A DNA stretch of 64,000 nt from contig NC_092333.1 in the NCBI RefSeq assembly GCF_046630445.1, forward strand, positions 182,960,501 to 183,024,500, given 5' to 3'. Below, piece by piece: positions 47,659 to 59,728 of the stretch. The translations under genes were made by a program, and so were the position numbers. Within the stretch, counting starts at the first letter, position 1. Every line of letters begins with the position of its first letter. The notes beneath the pieces were generated by a model. The model did no database searches and was not told where the DNA came from. It saw only the letters and a list, made by a program, of their open reading frames with translations. The stretch is from Rutidosis leptorrhynchoides. Taxonomy: Eukaryota > Streptophyta > Magnoliopsida > Asterales > Asteraceae.

Positions 47659-50600
47659 TGAAATGTCCCGTTCTTATTGATTAAAAATGTTCCATATTAA
47701 TTGATTTCGTTGCGAGGTTTTGACCTCTATATGAGACATTTTTCAAAGACTGCATTCATTTTAAAACAAACCATAACCTTTATTTCATCAATAAAGGTTT
47801 AAAAAGCTTTACGTAGATTATCAAATAATGATAATCTAAAATATCCTGTTTACACACGACCATTACATAATGGTTTACAATACAAATATGTTACAACAAA
47901 ATAAGTTTCTTGAATGCAGTTTTTACACAATATCATACAAGCATGGACTCCAAATCTCGTCCTTATTTAAGTATACGACAGCGGAAGCTCTTAATAATCA
48001 CCTGAGAATAAACATGCTTAAAACGTCAACAAAAATGTTGGTGAGTTATAGGTTTAACCTATATATATCAAATCATAATAATAGACCACAAGATTTCATA
48101 TTTCAATACACATCCCATACATAGAGATAAAAATCATTCATATGGTGAACACCTGGTAACCGACATTAACAAGATGCATATATAAGAATATCCCCATCAT
48201 TCCGGGACACCCTTCGGATATGATATAAATTTCGAAGTACTAAAGCATCCGGTACTTTGGATGGGGTTTGTTAGGCCCAATAGATCTATCTTTAGGATTC
48301 GCGTCAATTAGGGTGTCTGTTCCCTAATTCTTAGATTACCAGACTTAATAAAAAGGGGCATATTCGATTTCGATAATTCAACCATAGAATGTAGTTTCAC
48401 GTACTTGTGTCTATTTTGTAAATCATTTATAAAACCTGCATGTATTCTCATCCCAAAAATATTAGATTTTAAAAGTGGGACTATAACTCACTTTCACAGA
48501 TTTTTACTTCGTCGGGAAGTAAGACTTGGCCACTGGTTGATTCACGAACCTATAACAATATATACATATATATCAAAGTATGTTCAAAATATATTTACAA
48601 CACTTTTAATATATTTTGATGTTTTAAGTTTATTAAGTCAGCTGTCCTCGTTAGTAACCTACAACTAGTTGTCCACAGTTAGATGTACAGAAATAAATCG
48701 ATAAATATTATCTTGAATCAATCCACGACCCAGTGTATACGTATCTCAGTATTGATCACAACTCAAACTATATATATTTTGGAATCAACCTCAACCCTGT
48801 ATAGCTAACTCCAACATTCACATATAGAGTGTCTATGGTTGTTCCGAAATATATATAGATGTGTCGACATGATAGGTCGAAACATTGTATACGTGTCTAT
48901 GGTATCTCAAGATTACATAATATACAATACAAGTTGATTAAGTTATGGTTGGAATAGATTTGTTACCAATTTTCACGTAGCTAAAATGAGAAAAATTATC
49001 CAATCTTGTTTTACCCATAACTTCTTCATTTTAAATCCGTTTTGAGTGAATCAAATTGCTATGGTTTCATATTGAACTCTATTTTATGAATATAAATAGA
49101 AAAAGTATAGGTTTATAGTCGGAAAAATAAGTTACAAGTTGTTTTTGTAAAGGTAGTCATTTCAGTCGAAAGAACGACGTCTCGATGACCATTTTAGAAA
49201 ACATACTTCCACTTTGAGTTTAACCATAATTTTTGGATATAGTTTCATGTTCATAATAAAAATCATTTTCTTAGAATAACAACTTTTAAATCAAAGTTTA
49301 TAATAGTTTTTAATTAACTAACCCAAAACAGCCCGCGGTGTTACTACGACTGCGTAAATCCGGTTTTACGGTGTTTTTCGTGTTTTCAGGTTTTAAATCA
49401 TTAAGTTAGCATATCATATAGATATAGAACATGTGTTTAGTTGATTTTAAAATTCAAGTTAGAAGGATTAACTTTTGTTTGCGAACAAGTTTAGAATTAA
49501 CTAAACTATGTTCTAGTGATTACAAGTTTAAACCTTCGAATAAGATAGCTTTATATGTATGAATCGAATGATGTTATGAACATCATTACTACCTTAAGTT
49601 CCTTGGATAAACCTACTGGAAAAGAGAAAAATGGATCTAGCTTCAACGGATCCTTGGATGGCTCGAAGTTCTTGAAGCAGAATCATGACACGAAAACAAG
49701 TTCAAGTAAGATCATCACTTGAAATAAGATTGTTATAGTTATAGAAATTGAACCAAAGTTTGAATATGATTATTACCTTGTATTATAATGATAACCTACT
49801 GTAAGAAACAAAGATCTCTTAAGGTTGAATGATCACCTTACAAGATTGGAAGTGAGCTAGCAAACTTGAAAGTATTCTTGATTTTATGTAACTAGAACTT
49901 GTAGAATATATGAAGAACACTTAGAACTTGAAGATAGAACTTGAGAGAGATCAATTAGATAAAGAAAATTGAAGAATGAAAGTGTTTGTAGGTGTTTTTG
50001 GTCATTGGTGTATGGATTAGATATAAAGGATATGTAATTTTGTTTTCATGTAAATAAGTCATGAATGATTACTCATATTTTTGTTATTTTATGAGATATT
50101 TCATGCTAGTTGCCAAATGATGGTTCCCACATGTGTTAGGTGACTCACATGGGCTGCTAAGAGCTGATCATTGGAGTGTATATACCAATAGTACATACAT
50201 CTAAAAGCTGTGTATTGTACGAGTACGAATACGGGTGCATACGAGTAGAATTGTTGATGAAACTGAACGAGGATGTAATTGTAAGCATTTTTGTTAAGTA
50301 GAAGTATTTTGATAAGTGTATTTAAGTCTTTCAAAAGTGTATAAATACATATTAAAACACTACATGTATATACATTTTAACTGAGTCGTTAAGTCATCGT
50401 TAGTCGTTACATGTAAGTGTTGTTTTGAAACCTTTAGGTTAACGATATTGTTAAATGTTGTTAACCCAATGTTTATTCCTCAAATGAGATTTTAAATTAT
50501 TATATTATCATGATATTATCATGTATGAATATCTCTTAATATGATATATATACATTAAATGTCTTTACAACGATAATCGTTACATATATGTCTCGTTTAA

Positions 50601-50907
50601 AAATCATTAAGTTAGTAGTCTTGTTTTTACATATGTAGTTCATTGTTAATATACTTAATGATATTTTTACTTATCATAGTATCATGTTAACTATATATAT
50701 ATCCATATATATGTCATCATATAGTTTTTACAAGTTTTAACGTTCGTGAATCACCGGTCAACTTGGGTGGTCAATTGTCTATATGAAACATATTTCAATT
50801 AATCAAGTCTTAACAAGTTTGATTGCTTAACATGTTGGAAACATTTAATCATGTAAATATCAATCTCAATTAATATATATATACATGAAAAAGTTCAGGT
50901 CACTACA
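47659..50907 (-). repeat. 3' LTR of Tekay B
   Basis: 3249 bp, TGAAATGTCCC...CACTACA on the plus strand, preceded by GTAAG (47654-47658), presumably one copy of the target duplication. Colinear with the 3' LTR of A in reverse. Confidence 0.92.
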
Positions 50908-50920
50908 GTACCTACCCGTT
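50908..50920 (-). other. Polypurine-like tract of Tekay B
   Basis: Minus strand AACGGGTAGGTAC, directly next to the 3' LTR, same as in A and C. Confidence 0.6.
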
Positions 50921-50942
50921 AAATAAATTTCGTCCCGAAATT

Positions 50943-53870
50943 TTAAGCTGTTGAAGGTGTTGACGAATCTTCTGGAAATAGATGCGGGTATTTCTTCTTC
51001 ATCTGATCTTCACGCTCCCAGGTGAACTCGGGTCCTCTACGAGCATTCCATCGAACCTTAACAATTGGTATCTTGTTTTGCTTAAGTCTTTTAACCTCAC
51101 GATCCATTATTTCGACGGGTTCTTCGATGAATTGAAGTTTTTCGTTGATTTGGATTTCATCTAACGGAATAGTGAGATCTTCTTTAGCAAAACATTTCTT
51201 CAAATTCGAGACGTGGAAAGTGTTATGTACAGCTGCGAGTTGTTGAGGTAACTCAAGTCGGTAAGCTACTGGTCCGACACGATCAATAATCTTGAATGGT
51301 CCAATATACCTTGGATTTAATTTCCCTCATTTACCAAATCGAACAACGTATTTCCAAGGTGCAACTTTAAGCATGACCATCTCTCTAATTTCAAATTCTA
51401 TATCTTTTCTTTTAATGTCAGCGTAGCTCTTTTGTCGACTTTGGGCGGTTTTCAACCGTTGTTGAATTTGGATGATCTTCTCGGTAGTTTCTTGTATAAT
51501 CTCCGGACCCGTAATCTGTCTATCCCCCACTTCACTCCAACAAATCTGAGACCTGCACTTTCTACCATAAAGTGCTTCAAACGGCGCCATCTCAATGCTT
51601 GAATGTTAGCTGTTGTTGTAGGAAAATTCTGCTAACGGTAGATGTCGATGCCAACTGTTTCCGAAATCAATAACACATGCTCGTAGCATGTCTTCAAACG
51701 TTTGTATCGTCATTTCGCTCTGTCCATCAGTTTGTGGATGATAGGCAGTACTCATGTCTAGACGAGTTCCTAATGCTTGTTGTAATGTCTGCCAGAATCT
51801 TGAAATAAATCTGCCATCCCTATCAGAGATAATAGAGATTGGTATTCCATGTCTGGAGACGACTTCCTTCAAATACAGTCGTGCTAACTTCTCCATCTTG
51901 TCATCTTCTCTTATTGGCAGGAAGTGTGCTGATTTGGTGAGACGATCAACTATTACCCAAATAGTATCAGAACCACTTGCAGTCCTTGGCAATTTAGTGA
52001 TGAAATCCATGGTAATGTTTTCCCATTTCCATTCCGGGATTTCGGGTTGTTGAAGTAGACCTGATGGTTTCTGATGCTCAGCTTTGACCTTAGAACACGT
52101 CAAACATTCTCCTACATATTTAGCAACATCGGCTTTCATACCCGGCCACCAAAAATGTTTATTGAGATCCTTGTACATCTTCCCCGTTCCAGGATGTATT
52201 GAGTATCTGGTTTTATGAGCTTCTCTAAGTACCATTTCTCTCATATCTCCAAATTTTGGTACCCAAATCCTTTCAGCCCTATACCGGGTTCCGTCTTCCC
52301 GAATATTAAGATGCTTCTCCGATCCTTTGGGTATTTCATCCTTTAAATTTCCCTCTTTTAAAACTCCTTGTTGCGCCTCCTTTATTTGAGTAGTAAGGTT
52401 ATTATGAATCATTATATTCATAGATTTTACTCGAATGGGTTCTCTATCCTTCCTGCTCAAGGCATCGGCTACCACATTTGCCTTCCCCGGGTGGTAACGA
52501 ATCTCAAAGTCTTAATCATTCAATAATTCAATCCACCTACGCTGCCTCATATTCAGTTGTTTCTGATTAAATATGTGTTGAAGACTTTTGTGGTCGGTAT
52601 ATATAATACTTTTGACCCCATATAAGTAGTGCCTCCAAGTCTTTAATGCAAAAACAACCGCGCCTAATTCCAAATCATGCGTCGTATAATTTTGTTCGTG
52701 AATCTTCAATTGTCTAGACGCATAAGCAATCACCTTCGTTCGTTGCATTAATACACAACCGAGACCTTGCTTTGATGCGTCACAATAAATCACAAAATCA
52801 TCATTCCCTTCAGGCAATGACAATATAGGTGCCGTAGTTGGCTTTTTCTTCAATAACTGAAACGCTTTCTCTTGTTCATCATTCCATTCAAATTTCTTCC
52901 CTTTATGCGTTAATGCAGTCAAGGGTTTTGCTATTCTGGAAAAGTTTTGGATGAACCTTCTGTAGTAACCAGCTAGTCCTAAAAACTGGCGTATGTGTTT
53001 CGGAGTTTTCGGGGTTTCCCACTTTTCAACAGTTTCTATCTTTGCCGGATCCACCTTAATACCTTCTTTGTTCACTATGTGACCGAGGAATTGAACTTCT
53101 TCCAACCAAAATGCACACTTTGAAAACTTAGCGTACAATTCTTCCTTCCTCAATACTTCTAACACCTTTCTCAAATGTTCACCGTGTTCTTGGTCATTCT
53201 TTGAGTAAATAAGTATGTCATCAATGAAAACAATGACAAACTTGTCAAGGTATGGTCCACACACTCGGTTCATAAGGTCCATGAAAACAGCTGGTGCATT
53301 AGTTAAACCAAACAGCATGACCATAAACTCGTAATGACCGTAACGTGTTCTGAAAGCAGTCTTTGGAATATCATCTTCTTTCACCCGCATTTGATGATAC
53401 CCGGAACGTAAGTCAATCTTTGAATAAACAGACGAGCCTTGTAGTTGATCAAATAAGTCGTCGATTCTCGGTAGTGGGTAGCGGTTCTTGATGGTAAGTT
53501 TGTTCAACTCTCGGTAGTCGATACACAACCTGAATGTACCATCTTTCTTCTTGACAAACAAAACAGGAGCTCCCCACGGTGATGTGGTTGGTCTAATGAA
53601 ACCACGCTCTAAAAGTTCTTGTAATTGGCTTTACAGTTCTTTCATCTCGCTGGGTGCGAGTCTGTAAGGAGCACGAGCTATTGGTGCAGCTCCTAGTACA
53701 AGATCTATTTGAAATTCAACGGATCGATGTGGGGGTAATCCCGGTAATTCTTTCGGAAATACATCGGGAAATTCTTTTGCAATGGGAACATCACTGATGC
53801 TCTTTTCTTCAGTTTGTACTTTCTCGACGTGTGCTAGAACAGCATAGCAACCTTTTCTTATTAGTTTTGT
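50943..53870 (-). pseudogene. Tekay B pol, five disabling changes
   Basis: Same domains as copy A: RT with [16 protein letters not shown] and FIDDILIY, RNase H with [10 protein letters not shown], integrase with HHCC, DRDGRF and HPQTDGQSE, and the chromodomain-like tail ending at 50943. Disabling changes are independent of those in A: a one-base loss in an A run at the gag/pol junction (about 53864-53869), and stops at 53631-53633, 52512-52514, 51606-51608 and 51327-51329. Without them gag-pol would be one continuous frame, as usual for the lineage. Confidence 0.9.
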
Positions 53871-55522
53871 GCCTTCAAATTACTAATAAGATGTAGCTTC
53901 GTGTTGCCCTTTTCTCCGTACACCATTAAGGGTTTTTCTTTTTCTCGTATAATGCGAATTGCATTTTTGTAACAAACGATCTCTGCTTTCACTTCTTTCA
54001 ACCAGTCCATACCGATTATCACATCAAAACTCCCTAACTCTACTGGTATCAAATCAATCTTAAATGTTTCGCTAACCAGTTTAATTTCTCGATTCTGACA
54101 TATATTATCTGCTGAAATTAATTTACCATTTGCTAATTCGAGTAAAAATTTACTATCCAAAGGCGTCAATGGACAACTTAATTTAGCACAAAAATCTCTA
54201 CTCATATAGCTTCTATCCGCACCCGAATCAAATAAAACGTAAGCAGATTTATTGTCAATAAGAAACGTACCCGTAACAAGCTCCGGGTCTTCCTGTGCCT
54301 CTGCCGCATTAATATTGAAAACTCTTCCGCGGCCTTGTCCATTCGTGTTCTCCTGGTTCGGGCAATTTCTAATAATGTGGCCCGGTTTTCCACATTTATA
54401 ACAAACTACATTGGCATAACTTGCTCCGACACTACTTGCTCCGCCATTACTCGTTCCGACACCATTTGTTCCTTTCATTCTATTAACCCCTGGTCCGTAG
54501 ACCTCACACTTCGCCGCGCTATGACCATTTCTTTTACACTTGTTGCAAAATTTGGTGCAGAACCCCGAGTGATACTTTTCACACCTTTGGCATAGCTGCT
54601 TCTGATTGTTGTTGTTGTTGCGATTATTATTGTTGTTGGGATGATTGTTGTAGTTGCTGCTGTTGTTGTTGTTGTTGTTGTTGTTGTTGGGCCGTTTGTT
54701 GTAGTTGCGATTGATGTTGCGATTTTTGGGATAATTGTTGCGATTATTGTTGTAATTGCTGCTGTTGTTGTATTGGTGATTCTTATCACCGTTTTCCTCC
54801 CACTTTCTTTTGACTTGCTTCACATTGGCCTCTTTAGCAGTCTGTTCTTTAATTCTTTCCTCAATCTGGTTCACTAGTTTGTGAGCCATTCTACATGCCT
54901 GTTGTATGGAGGCGGGCTCGTGTGAACTTATATCTTCTTGGATTCTTTCCGGTAATCCTTTCACAAACGCGTCGATCTTCTCTTCCTCATCTTCGAATGC
55001 TCCCGGACACAATAGGCACAATTCTGTGAATCGTCTTTCGTACGTGGTAATATCAAATCCTTGGGTTCGTAACCCTCTAAGTTCTGTCTTGAGCTTATTG
55101 ACCTCGGTTCTGGGACGGTACTTCTCGTTCATCAAGTGCTTGAATGCTGACCACGGTAGTGCGTACGCATCGTCTTGTCCCACTTGCTCTAGATAGGTAT
55201 TCCACCATGTTAACGCAGAACCTGTGAAGGTATGCGTAGCGTACTTCACTTTGTCCTCTTCAGTACATTTACTTATGGCAAACACCGATTCGACCTTCTC
55301 GGTCCACCGTTTCAATCCGATCGGTCCTTCGGTTCCATCAAATTCCAAAGGTTTACAGGCAGTGAATTCTTTGTAGGTGCATCCTACACGATTTCCTGTA
55401 CTGCTAGATCCAAGGTTATTGTTGGTATGTAGCGCAGCCTGTACTGCGGCTATGTTTGAAGCTAGAAAAGTACGGAATTCCTCTTCATTCATATTCATGG
55501 TGTGTCGAGTAGTCGGTGCCAT
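53861..55522 (-). pseudogene. Tekay B gag plus protease (open frame cut off before RT)
   Basis: A 553-residue open frame from MAPTTRHTMNMNEEEF. The capsid domain lies about residues 60-230, then a basic and Asn-rich linker, a CQRC...HSGFC motif, the knuckles FCNKCKRNGHSAAKC and CYKCGKPGHIIRNC, and aspartic protease with DSGADRSYM. The frame itself is intact but terminates at 53861 through the junction frameshift, so only gag and protease could be made. Such a copy might still supply gag. Confidence 0.85.
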
Positions 55523-55655
55523 TTCCTTCAAAATAGTCAAATGGAACAAGTTAATCATACAGAATATTAAGAGTAGTTAATAGTATTTCGTAGCATAATA
55601 TGAACTCATTTATAAAAGCTTTTTCTTCATATTAGCGTTTTATAAGTTTAAATTC

Positions 55656-55670
55656 GGGTAGTACCTACCC
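55656..55670 (-). promoter_or_regulatory. GGGTAGGTACTACCC hairpin motif (Tekay B)
   Basis: Same motif as 12723-12737 in A, between the F-box ORF and gag, preserved exactly while nearby coding sequence has decayed. Confidence 0.55.
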
Positions 55671-55863
55671 GTTAAGTTCATACTTAGTAGCTAATATACA
55701 ATTCAACTACTACAATTCTATATGAAAAACTGATTATAATAATATTTCGCGTTCAAACTTTTACACAATATTTTACAAACTTACAATACCGCTTATTTTA
55801 CATATAGCATGAAATATAGCACACAATAAATTTGATACAAGATGGTTGTGAAGATAATTCTAG

Positions 55864-56547
55864 CTAGTACACAAGTCGTTCAGCAAAGGCAATAAAGACA
55901 CGTAATTCATACGTCCAGAAACAAGTCATGCATTCTAGTTTTACTAGGATTACTTCCCATCCTTGGTCTTGTGGAACATAACTGTTATGGCCGTTGATAA
56001 GACAGCGTGTTGTAACGTCGTCAAAGGGACGAGGGTTACGTAATGTCCAACAGTCCCTTAACAATCTAAAAACCTCATTTCTTACCCCAATTACCGACTC
56101 CGTCACTTGTGGGAACGTTTTGTTTAATAGTTGTAGCTCGATGTTCTTGTTCTCACTTTGGTGAGAAGCGAACATTACTAATCCGTAAGCATAACATGCT
56201 TCTTTATGTTGCATGTTAGCCGCTTTTTATAAATCACGAAGTCCAATATTCGGATATATTGAGTCAAAATAATTTCTTAGCCCATTGCGTAAAATAGCAT
56301 TTGGGTTCCCCGCAATATATGCGTCAAAGTAAGCACATCGTAACTTATGGATTTCCCAATGTGATATCCCCCATCTTTCGAACGAAAGCCTTTTATAAAC
56401 CAAGGCATTCTTGGAACGTTCTTCGAATGTCTTACAAACTGATCTCGCCTAAAATAGTTGTGCCGAAGAATTCTGACCGACTCTAGACAAGATTTCATCA
56501 ATCATGTCTCCGGGTAGGTCTCTTAAAATATTGGGTTGTCTATCCAT
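55864..56547 (-). pseudogene. F-box protein ORF of Tekay B, two nonsense codons
   Basis: Colinear 684-nt counterpart of the split F-box ORF in A, without indels. Stops at 56449-56451 (within the F-box, after QLF) and 56227-56229 (before KAANMQHKEACYAYG). The F-box (PGDMIDEILSRVGQNSS), the GNPNAILRN segment and the Cys-rich end (LECMTCFWTYELR) remain clear. The protein would bind SKP1 through the F-box; the target is unknown. The ATG follows ATTTTACAG by 14 nt. Confidence 0.8.
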
Positions 56548-56685
56548 TTTGTGTTTTTATACTGTAAAATAGACAAGAGTTAGATTCATAAAAAAAAATA
56601 CTTATTAATACAAGCAATTTTTACATATATCATAAAGCATAAGCACACTATATTACATATATTACACCACACGAATACAACTATC

Positions 56686-57300
56686 TTATTCCGACTCGCT
56701 TGTTTCTTCTTCTTCGGTTTTGGTTCGTTTTGCCAAGTTTCTAGGGATATATGATGTTCCCCTAATACGAGCCGTAGTTTTCCACATTGGTTTAGAAAAA
56801 CCTGGTGGTTTAGAGGTTCCCGGGTCATTGTTACAACTTAAGGACTTCGGGGGTTGACGATACATATAAAGTTCATCGGGGTTGGAATTAGATTTCTCTA
56901 TTTTTATGCCCTTTCCCTTATTATTTTCTTTTGCCTTTTTAAATTCAGTTGGGGTAATTTCTATAACATCATCGGAATTCTCTTCGGAATCCGATTCATC
57001 GGAGAATTGGTAATCCTCCCAATATTTTGCTTCCTTGGCGGAAACACCATTGACCATAATTAACCTTGGTCGATTGGTTGAGGATTTTCTTTTACTTAAC
57101 CGTTTTATTATTTCCCCCACCGGTTCTATTTCTTCATCCGGTTCTGATTCTTCTTCCGGTTCCGATTCTTCTTCCGGTTCCGACTCTTCTTCCGGTTCCT
57201 CTTCGGGAACTTGTGAATCAGTCCACGAATCATTCCAATTTACATTTGACTCTTCATTATTATTAGGTGAGTCAATGGGACTTGTTCTAGAGGTAGACAT
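56686..57300 (-). CDS. Tekay accessory ORF1: acidic, probably disordered protein
   Basis: 204 residues, intact, starting about 200 nt after the primer site. N-terminus Ser/Asn-rich; residues about 30-60 are tandem acidic repeats (EEESEP units); then a basic cluster (IIKRLSKRKSSTNRPR) that could serve nuclear import; a second acidic stretch (FSDESDSEENSDD); and a Lys-rich C-terminal third ending EEEETSESE. No folded domain is recognised. The last 25 residues are preserved in copy A at 3453-3527, so this is a family gene. It may be a nuclear adaptor or a gag-like accessory, but no function can be assigned from sequence. Confidence 0.65.
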   Translation of the reverse strand: MSTSRTSPIDSPNNNEESNVNWNDSWTDSQVPEEEPEEESEPEEESEPEEESEPDEEIEPVGEIIKRLSKRKSSTNRPRLIMVNGVSAKEAKYWEDYQFSDESDSEENSDDVIEITPTEFKKAKENNKGKGIKIEKSNSNPDELYMYRQPPKSLSCNNDPGTSKPPGFSKPMWKTTARIRGTSYIPRNLAKRTKTEEEETSESE

Positions 57301-57495
57301 CTATCACATAATATCAAACGCGTTAAGAGATTAATATATCACATAATATTCACATGTTAAAAATATATAGTTTCCAACAAAATTTGTTAAGCAATCATTT
57401 TTCAAGTAAACACGGTCGAAGTCCAGACTCACTAACGCATCCTAACAAACTCGATAAGACACACTAATGCAAAATTCTGGTTTTCTAAGACCAAC

Positions 57496-57507
57496 GCTCG
57501 GATACCA
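57496..57507 (-). other. Primer-binding site of Tekay B, initiator tRNA-Met type
   Basis: Minus strand TGGTATCCGAGC, one mismatch to the standard TGGTATCAGAGC, 2 nt from the 5' LTR. Confidence 0.85.
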
Positions 57508-57509
57508 AC

Positions 57510-58721
57510 TGAAATGTCCCGTTCTTATTGATTAAAAACGTTCCATATTAATTGATTTCGTTGCGAGGTTTTGACCTCTATATGAGACGTTTTTCAAAGA
57601 CTGCATTCATTTTAAAACAAACCATAACCTTTATTTCATCAATAAAGGTTTAAAAAGCTTTACGTATATTATCAAATAATGATAATCTAAAATATCCTGT
57701 TTACACACGACCATTACATAATGGTTTACAATACAAATATGTTACAACAAAATAAGTTTCTTGAATGCAGTTTTTACACAATATCATACAAGCATGGACT
57801 CCAAATCTCGTCCTTATTTAAGTATGCGACAGCGGAAGCTCTTAATAATCACCTGAGAATAAACATGCTTAAAACGTCAACAAAAATGTTGGTGAGTTAT
57901 AGGTTTAACCTATATATATCAAATCATAATAATAGACCACAAGATTTCATATTTCAATACACATCCCATACATAGAGATAAAAATCATTCATATGGTGAA
58001 CACCTGGTAACCGACATTAACAAGATGCATATATAAGAATATCCCCATCATTCCGGGACACCCTTCGGATATGATATAAATTTCGAAGTACTAAAGCATC
58101 CGGTACTTTGGATGGGGTTTGTTAGGCCCAATAGATCTATCTTTAGGATTCGCGTTAATTAGGGTGTCTGTTCCCTAATTCTTAGATTACCAGACTTAAT
58201 AAAAAGGGGCATATTCGATTTCGATAATTCAACCATAGAATGTAGTTTCACGTACTTGTGTCTATTTTGTAAATCATTTATAAAACCTGCATGTATTCTC
58301 ATCCCAAAAATATTAGATTTTAAAAGTGGGACTATAACTCACTTTCACAGATTTTTACTTCGTTGGGAAGTAAGACTTGGCCACTGGTTGATTCACGAAC
58401 CTATAACAATATATACATATATATCAAAGTATGTTCAAAATATATTTACAACACTTTTAATATATTTTGATGTTTTAAGTTTATTAAGTCAGCTGTCCTC
58501 GTTAGTAACTTACAACTAGTTGTCCACAGTTAGATGTACAGAAATAAATCGATAAATATTATCTTGAATCAATCCACGACCCAGTGTATACGTATCTCAG
58601 TATTGATCACAACTCAAACTATATATATTTTGGAATCAACCTCAACCCTGTATAGCTAACTCCAACATTCACATATAGAGTGTCTATGGTTGTTCCGAAA
58701 TATATATAGATGTGTCGACAT
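57510..58721 (-). repeat. 5' LTR of Tekay B, part (interrupted by copia F)
   Basis: Matches 47659-48870 with about seven substitutions, then breaks at GTCGACAT where copia F begins. The remainder should follow after copia F, beyond the window. Confidence 0.9.
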
Positions 58722-59713
58722 TGAAGGTATTTCGTATGCCCAAGAGACATATTAAATTAACGTGGCCACTATGTTATGATCCAAGTCGGGTCATACCCAA
58801 TAACAAGCTTACCAACACTTTATATGTATTTATTTTAACGGTTGGATTGTTAAATAAATACGCGACACTTGAATTTTAAGAAAAATGGTTTTCTGAGATT
58901 TTACTTGATGTGTATACATATAAATTATGGAATAATTTATATAACTAAGTTTAAATTATTTATGGGTTAAATAATTGATTTTGTTATGTTACATTTTATA
59001 AAGTTTTGGTTTTATGAAATGAAAATAATAAAAGTACATAACAAATATATATATACATATATATATATGGAAGTATTATAAAGAGTTTTATAAAATCTAA
59101 TCCTTTTATTTTATAAAACTTATTTTATAATATGTAAGGGAAGTGGCATTGGAAGTGCACACACATGCTTAGATTCCTTCTTGGTCAAAGCATTTTCCCA
59201 TTTTCCATATGCATATTAACCAAGGGCTTGTTGGAGACTAGTGATACTTGAAAATACACATCAAAACAAAGCAAAAAAAAACTGCACAAGTGCTCCCAAA
59301 ATACTGATCTGGCCGTGGCCTTTTTGGGTGAAGAAGAGGTTCTTAAATTTTTTTTTTGCAAGCTTAATTAAGTGTCTAACAAATCCTAACCAAAGGCAAG
59401 AGTGTTGGGGTTAAAAGCTTGGGGTATTACACACTTGAGGCTTCAAGTTAGAAGCTCATTTTCATCATCTTCATCATCATCTTGCAACCTTGTTAACAAC
59501 CCTCAACAAGCTTGAGGAGGTACAATCTTACTTTCTTGCTCTTATTTGTAAGCATAGATCCAAGACTTGATATTATCATGGAATTTAACTAAATGAATTT
59601 ACATATAAACATGAAATAATCTTTTGCTTCCGCTTGCTTTAACATCATTCAAATTGGTTTTGTAATCATGTTAACCATAAGTACATGTTTTATGAACTTG
59701 TTAAATTCCTACA
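58722..59713 (+). repeat. 5' LTR of copia F
   Basis: 992 bp, TGAAGGTATTTCG...TTCCTACA. Contains TATA-like runs (near 59050-59110) and a poly-T stretch at 59350. The partner LTR is outside the window. Confidence 0.8.
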
Positions 59714-59714
59714 A

Positions 59715-59728
59715 TGGTATCTAGAGCC
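59715..59728 (+). other. Primer-binding site of copia F
   Basis: TGGTATCTAGAGCC, one inserted base relative to the initiator tRNA-Met complement TGGTATCAGAGC, a variant seen in plant copia elements. Confidence 0.75.

Larger units (their letters stand above)
47659..58721 (-). mobile_element. Ty3/gypsy Tekay-type element B with acidic and F-box ORFs
   Basis: Minus-strand order: 5' LTR (57510-58721, interrupted by copia F), primer site, acidic ORF1, F-box ORF, GGGTAGGTACTACCC motif, gag-protease, pol, polypurine tract, 3' LTR (47659-50907). It is the inverted counterpart of A and lacks the D and E insertions, so it shows the family structure best. Over the 1.2 kb available the LTRs differ at about seven bases, yet gag-pol and the F-box frame contain at least seven disabling changes. 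Confidence 0.92.

Noticed and set aside
48405-48668. 87-codon frame repeated at 58256-58519 and 19927-20190
   Set aside because: Present in every LTR of the A/B family because the LTRs are homologous; no start context or domain supports a protein.
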